Part shown: positions 4,440 to 7,239 of the stretch, piece after piece | Layout of the letters: the number at the start of each line of letters is the position of its first letter | How positions within the stretch are numbered: the first letter of the stretch is position 1 | NCBI GenBank assembly: GCA_023133195.1 | Contig: JAGLWW010000036.1 | Span: 1 to 7,239 of the forward strand | Reading direction: 5' to 3' | DNA length: 7,239 bases | Source of the DNA: Candidatus Aenigmatarchaeota archaeon | GTDB lineage: Archaea > Aenigmatarchaeota > Aenigmatarchaeia > PWEA01 > JAGHBM01 | Translations under genes and position numbers: made by a program | The notes under the pieces: generated by a model | The model's database searches: none | Seen by the model: the letters and a program-made list of their open reading frames with translations, nothing else | Told to the model about the DNA's origin: nothing

Positions 4440-5312
4440 ATGCTGCAGTTAATTATTGGGTATTTTATGATTTTGACAGCCGTGGGAGGTTCAAGTCTCG
4501 CAAGTTATTTTGACCTCAAGACAACGGAAATACCGGATGAAATACCACTGGCAATGGTTGTCCTGGGGCTTTTGACAAGATTTGGATATGCCCTGTTTAC
4601 GGGAAACTGGAATTTTCTTTTAATCCCTGCTTTGATAGGGGGAGGGTTTTTCCTTTTCGGGCTTCTTATGTACTACACCGGCCAGTGGGGAGGAGGCGAC
4701 GCAAAACTTCTCGGGGCAATAGGGATATTAATGGGAACTCTGCCCGAAGGCATAGCAACCGTTTCAGCATTACCCCTTTTCATTGACATAATCCTTAACA
4801 TCTTTTTGGTGGGTGCCGTCTACATAATAGTCTACGCTTTTGTAATGGCTTTAAGGAACAAGAAAATAACAAAAGGCTTCTTCAAGAGCATAAAAGGAGA
4901 TGTAAACGAATTTATTATATTCATTTTCGTAATAATTGTGATTATCGGGGCAAATGCTTTAATCTTCTGGAAAACCTTTGGTGTACTGAACGTCTGGCTG
5001 GCTGTGGCAATCGGGACCAGCGGAACCGGATTTTATTTTCTATGGAAATTCCTCAGGTGCGTTGAAAGAATAGGGTTCACGAAGAAGGTAATGGTAAAGG
5101 ACCTCATGGAAGGTGACATGCTTGGCGAAGACATAAAAAAACTCAATCTAAACAAGAAGATAATAAGGGGGCTCACCAAAGAAGAGGTCAAAAAAATAAA
5201 AAGGATTAAAAAGACCGTATGGATAAGGGAGGGCGTCAGATTTGGCCCGGTATTTCCCATATCCGTAATAGTTACACTCTTATTTGGAAACTTGTTAATG
5301 TTTATATTGTAG
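4440..5312 (+). CDS. Archaeal A24-type prepilin/prearchaellin peptidase
   Basis: This membrane aspartyl protease cleaves the short class III signal peptides of archaeal pilins and archaellins. SYFDLKTTEIPD (22-33) holds catalytic Asp25, and GQWGGGDAK (81-89) holds catalytic Asp87, both on the cytoplasmic side. About eight hydrophobic segments are visible (about 3-22, 36-54, 59-79, 90-107, 110-137, 156-176, 182-203, 270-289). A charged cytoplasmic stretch (204-268, with MVKDLMEGDMLGEDIKKL) before the last helix resembles the C-terminal extension of archaeal A24 peptidases, and explains the 290-residue length against about 230-250 for FlaK. The ATG matches the predicted transcription start. No pilin or archaellin gene is near, so the substrate is unknown. 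It heads the operon with the SDR and GGGP synthase. Confidence 0.9.
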   Translation: MLQLIIGYFMILTAVGGSSLASYFDLKTTEIPDEIPLAMVVLGLLTRFGYALFTGNWNFLLIPALIGGGFFLFGLLMYYTGQWGGGDAKLLGAIGILMGTLPEGIATVSALPLFIDIILNIFLVGAVYIIVYAFVMALRNKKITKGFFKSIKGDVNEFIIFIFVIIVIIGANALIFWKTFGVLNVWLAVAIGTSGTGFYFLWKFLRCVERIGFTKKVMVKDLMEGDMLGEDIKKLNLNKKIIRGLTKEEVKKIKRIKKTVWIREGVRFGPVFPISVIVTLLFGNLLMFIL

Positions 5313-5322
5313 GTGTTTTTAT

Positions 5323-6276
5323 ATGGTAAATATCTTGGTCACAGGAGGGGGAGGTTTTATAGGAAGAGAATTAGTAAAGGCACTGGCAAAACAAAGAAGA
5401 AATAAAATCACAGTTTTTGAAAGAAATATAAATAACCGCATTCCGGGAGTAGAATATATAAGGGGCGACATAACCATCTCCGAGGATGTTAAGAGAGCTG
5501 TAAAGGGAAAGGACTACGTGTATCACTTGGCAGCCATAATAGATGAGACCTGCCCCAAGAAAATCATATTTGACATAAACGTCGGGGGAACCATAAGCGT
5601 TCTGGAGGCATGCAGAAAAGAGAAGGTAAAAAAACTCATATATCTCAGTACTGCGGGGGTTATAACCGAGACCATGAATCAGGCAGATGAGAAAACCAGT
5701 TACGGTCCCAGAACAAACTATGAAAGAAGCAAGGCACTTGCGGAAAAGACAGCTATTGAGTACTACAAGAGGCACAGGTTTCCCGTTGTAATAATAAGAC
5801 CGGCACTCCTTTATGGTCCCAACGCCTACTGGAATGTGATACTCAGGGAGGCCCAAAAAGTTTTCCCCCTGATTGGTTCCGGGAAGAACAAGTGGCACAT
5901 GCTTTACATAAAAAACCTTATACCAGTATTAGTGAACGTGAAAACAAGGGGAAAAGACGGGAATGTATACATAATAGCGGATGATGAAGTCTACACTTAT
6001 GAAGAGATGTACTGTATTATAAGAGAGAAACTTGACATAAAAAGGAAACCGGTACACATTCCTGTTTGGTTTGCCAAGTTTATAGCTCTTTTATACATGA
6101 TTGCCGGAAAAAAATCCATTGTAAACAAGGACCACATAGACAGGCTGATAAAGAACAAGTGGTACAACATATCAAAGGCAAAAAGGCAATTGAAATACAG
6201 CCCAAAATACAACTTTAATAAAGGAATCAGAGAAACAATTAAATACTTTAGGGATGAAGGACTTCTAAAACGGTGA
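5323..6276 (+). CDS. Extended SDR family NAD(P)-dependent epimerase/dehydrogenase
   Basis: This is an extended short-chain dehydrogenase of 317 residues. It has a Rossmann nucleotide site TGGGGFIG (7-14), GDI (48-50) contacting adenine, YHLAA (67-71), LSTAGV (108-113) with the catalytic Ser/Thr region, active-site YERSK (Tyr133, Lys137), and IIRPALLYGP (157-166). The C-terminal part, with IPVWFAKFIALLYMIAG (246-262), resembles nucleotide-sugar epimerases and 3-beta-HSD-like enzymes, in which this hydrophobic stretch may touch the membrane. The substrate cannot be read from the sequence. Its position between a prepilin peptidase and GGGP synthase suggests a sugar nucleotide for envelope glycans or a lipid precursor. 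The Shine-Dalgarno TAGGTG (5310-5315) overlaps the stop of the previous gene, with 7 nt to the ATG, so translation is probably coupled. Confidence 0.88.
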   Translation: MVNILVTGGGGFIGRELVKALAKQRRNKITVFERNINNRIPGVEYIRGDITISEDVKRAVKGKDYVYHLAAIIDETCPKKIIFDINVGGTISVLEACRKEKVKKLIYLSTAGVITETMNQADEKTSYGPRTNYERSKALAEKTAIEYYKRHRFPVVIIRPALLYGPNAYWNVILREAQKVFPLIGSGKNKWHMLYIKNLIPVLVNVKTRGKDGNVYIIADDEVYTYEEMYCIIREKLDIKRKPVHIPVWFAKFIALLYMIAGKKSIVNKDHIDRLIKNKWYNISKAKRQLKYSPKYNFNKGIRETIKYFRDEGLLKR

Positions 6277-6287
6277 TATTTAAAAAT
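6277..6287 (+). promoter_or_regulatory. Possible internal TATA box before GGGP synthase
   Basis: TATTTAAAAA directly follows the stop codon of the SDR gene. Its centre predicts a start near 6308, only about 3 nt before the ATG at 6311. The gene also has AAGGTG, which only a longer operon transcript would carry. Both modes may operate, or the TATA match may be chance. Confidence 0.3.
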
Positions 6288-6310
6288 TTTCATTTAAGGT
6301 GTAAAGTCTA

Positions 6311-7099
6311 ATGAAAATAGGCAAGACTGAAAGGTATATTCATAGAATCATAGAAAGAGACGGCGTCGTGTTTTTTGGTTTGATTGATCCTGGTATACGC
6401 GACAACGGGAAGAGCATGGAATACGCGAGAGCCTTTTACGAGGGCGGAGCTGATATAATTCTTATAGGAGGGTCACTCGGATACATGGAGACTGCCTTGC
6501 TTGATGAGATACTGAAAAACATAAAAAAGGAAGTTCCAATTCCCTTTATGCTATTTCCCGGCAACATAAGCGGGCTCACAAGGGAAGCCGATGCTCTTTA
6601 TTATATGAGTCTCATGAATTCCAAAAATCCCTACTGGATAACCGGTGCGCAGGCACTTGCAGCACCAATAATAAAGAAACAAAAGATAGAGGCAATACCG
6701 ACTTCTTTAATAATAGTTGAACCAGGAGAAACAGTTGGGTGGATAGGTGAGTCCCGGCCAATCCTGATTTACAAACCGGAACTTGCCGCCGCATACGCTC
6801 TGGCAGGAAAATATCTTGGTCACAGAATGACTATACTGGAAAGGGGAAGCGGAGCTCCTGGACCTTCTCCGCCTGAGATGTTCCGTGCAGTCAAAAAGGC
6901 AGTTGGCCATCCGGTAATTTGTGCCGGCTCATCCAAAACTCTTCAGGACATAAGAAGGACGATAATGGCAGGGGCCGATGGAATACATATAGCTTCCATG
7001 ATAGAGAAGGCGAAAAATCCCATGAAGAAGGCAGAGGAAGTCATAAGTTATGTGAAGAAGATTGGAAAGGAAAAACTGATGAAAGGTGTGAAAAAATGA
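6311..7099 (+). CDS. Geranylgeranylglyceryl phosphate synthase
   Basis: GGGP synthase joins geranylgeranyl diphosphate to sn-glycerol 1-phosphate, forming the first ether bond of archaeal membrane lipids. The 262-residue TIM barrel shows LIDP (24-27), IGGS (52-55), LFPGN (81-85), MSLMNSKNPYWITGAQ (99-114), EAIPTSLIIVEPGETVGWIG (127-146), KPELAAAYALAGKYLG (155-170) and RGSGAPGPSPPEM (178-190). These fit group II enzymes. Three positions differ from the motifs I remember: LIDPD reads LIDPG, YLEAGSGA reads ILERGSGA, and the phosphate-binding GGGI(R/K) reads AGSSK (205-209). The fold and general role are clear; full activity is likely but not certain. AAGGTG (6296-6301) lies 9 nt before the ATG. 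Its TGA overlaps a duplicated ATG (ATGA, 7096-7099). Confidence 0.9.
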   Translation: MKIGKTERYIHRIIERDGVVFFGLIDPGIRDNGKSMEYARAFYEGGADIILIGGSLGYMETALLDEILKNIKKEVPIPFMLFPGNISGLTREADALYYMSLMNSKNPYWITGAQALAAPIIKKQKIEAIPTSLIIVEPGETVGWIGESRPILIYKPELAAAYALAGKYLGHRMTILERGSGAPGPSPPEMFRAVKKAVGHPVICAGSSKTLQDIRRTIMAGADGIHIASMIEKAKNPMKKAEEVISYVKKIGKEKLMKGVKK

Positions 7100-7128
7100 A
7101 AAAATTAAAATTTTATATTTTTCCTTAA
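7096..7128 (+). CDS. Possible 10-residue leader peptide
   Basis: ATG at 7096 with AAAGGTG (7082-7088) at 7 nt spacing opens MKKLKFYIFP and stops at TAA (7126-7128), which overlaps the next Shine-Dalgarno. The signals look functional, but so short a frame may only be a relic of a duplication. It might couple translation of the next gene to GGGP synthase. Confidence 0.25.
   Translation: MKKLKFYIFP
7108..7122 (+). promoter_or_regulatory. A+T-rich promoter-like or terminator-like stretch
   Basis: AAATTTTATATTTTT can be read as a TATA box whose predicted start (about 7140) coincides with the ATG at 7141, or as an oligo-T stop signal after GGGP synthase. The present data do not separate these readings. 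Confidence 0.3.
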
Positions 7129-7140
7129 AGGTGTGAAAAA

Positions 7141-7239
7141 ATGAAAAAAATGAGAAAAAAAAAGAAGAGAAAAAAAGCTTCTAGTTTTTCCACGAAAAGC
7201 GTAAAAACGAAAATAGTGAAAAAGACCATACTGGAGAGG
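7141..7239 (+). CDS. Lysine-rich N-terminus of an unidentified gene (partial)
   Basis: The ATG at 7141, with AAAGGTG (7127-7133) at 7 nt spacing, opens a frame that continues past the window end. The 33 visible residues begin MKKMRKKKKRKKASSFSTKS and end in KTILER. Ten of the first twelve residues are Lys or Arg. This could be a nucleic-acid-binding tail or the positively charged cytoplasmic end of a membrane protein. The product cannot be identified. The other two plus frames meet stop codons by about 7195, so this is the only frame still open at the end. The nine-A run at 7155-7163 is prone to sequencing error. Confidence 0.5.
   Translation, partial: MKKMRKKKKRKKASSFSTKSVKTKIVKKTILER

Larger units (their letters stand above)
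7082..7149 (+). repeat. Duplicated ribosome-binding site and start region
   Basis: A 23-nt sequence occurs identically at 7082-7104 and 7127-7149, 45 nt apart. Each copy holds AAAGGTGTG, a run of As, an ATG and at least two AAA codons. The first copy starts a 10-codon frame at 7096 overlapping the GGGP synthase stop. The second starts the lysine-rich gene at 7141. The 22 nt between the copies are A+T-rich. Confidence 0.8.

Noticed and set aside
5371..5898. 175-codon minus-strand frame opposite the SDR gene
   Set aside because: It lies fully within a clear SDR with intact motifs and has a low-complexity mix of Cys, Tyr and Ser without family features.
6919..7128. 69-codon frame inside the end of GGGP synthase
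   Set aside because: Most of it is the alternate frame of the conserved barrel end. Only its last ten codons, with their own start signal, are kept as a possible leader peptide.
1..7239. CRISPR arrays, insertion sequences, integrases or defence genes
   Set aside because: No regularly spaced repeats, transposase or integrase motifs or terminal inverted repeats were found. The only exact long repeat is the pair at 7082-7104 and 7127-7149.

Overview
This is an archaeal chromosomal segment. It encodes the archaeal tRNA pseudouridine synthase Pus10, ribosomal protein eL21, RNA polymerase subunit F (Rpb4), a DUF655 protein, a cis-prenyltransferase, an archaeal-type A24 prepilin peptidase, an extended SDR epimerase/dehydrogenase and geranylgeranylglyceryl phosphate synthase, the enzyme of archaeal ether lipids. 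TATA-box promoters, leaderless starts and oligo-T terminators agree with this. Divergent core motifs (Pus10 catalytic loop, GGGP synthase phosphate site) and many very small genes suggest a DPANN-type lineage, but that placement is inference.

Left part (1-3410, + strand): a small Cys-containing gene (81-311) with an operator-like palindrome; pus10; a block of lineage-specific small genes (1640-2042); then rpl21e, rpoF and DUF655. From memory, many archaea carry srp54-pus10-rpl21e-rpoF-DUF655-ksgA in this order. Here the backbone is kept, but foreign small genes separate pus10 from rpl21e, and ksgA is missing after DUF655. This part serves tRNA modification, translation and transcription.

Middle (3411-3630): a tiny transcription unit with a TATA box, a 5' hairpin, a Shine-Dalgarno site, a 27-residue protein with 15 acidic residues, and two 7-T runs. 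A second, basic 27-residue frame overlaps it.

Right part (3631-7239): uppS on the minus strand diverges from a plus-strand operon (prepilin peptidase, SDR, GGGP synthase, then a lysine-rich gene cut by the window end). The two directions meet at a nearly symmetrical promoter centred on the palindrome TATTTAAATA (4409-4418). The shared theme is the cell envelope: polyprenyl carrier, pilin processing, possible sugar or lipid redox chemistry and membrane lipid.

Translation signals fall into two classes. First genes look leaderless or nearly so (pus10, prepilin peptidase). Internal genes mostly use an AAGGTG(T) Shine-Dalgarno about 5-9 nt before the start. The first ~30 bases hold only the possible tail of an upstream gene that cannot be identified.
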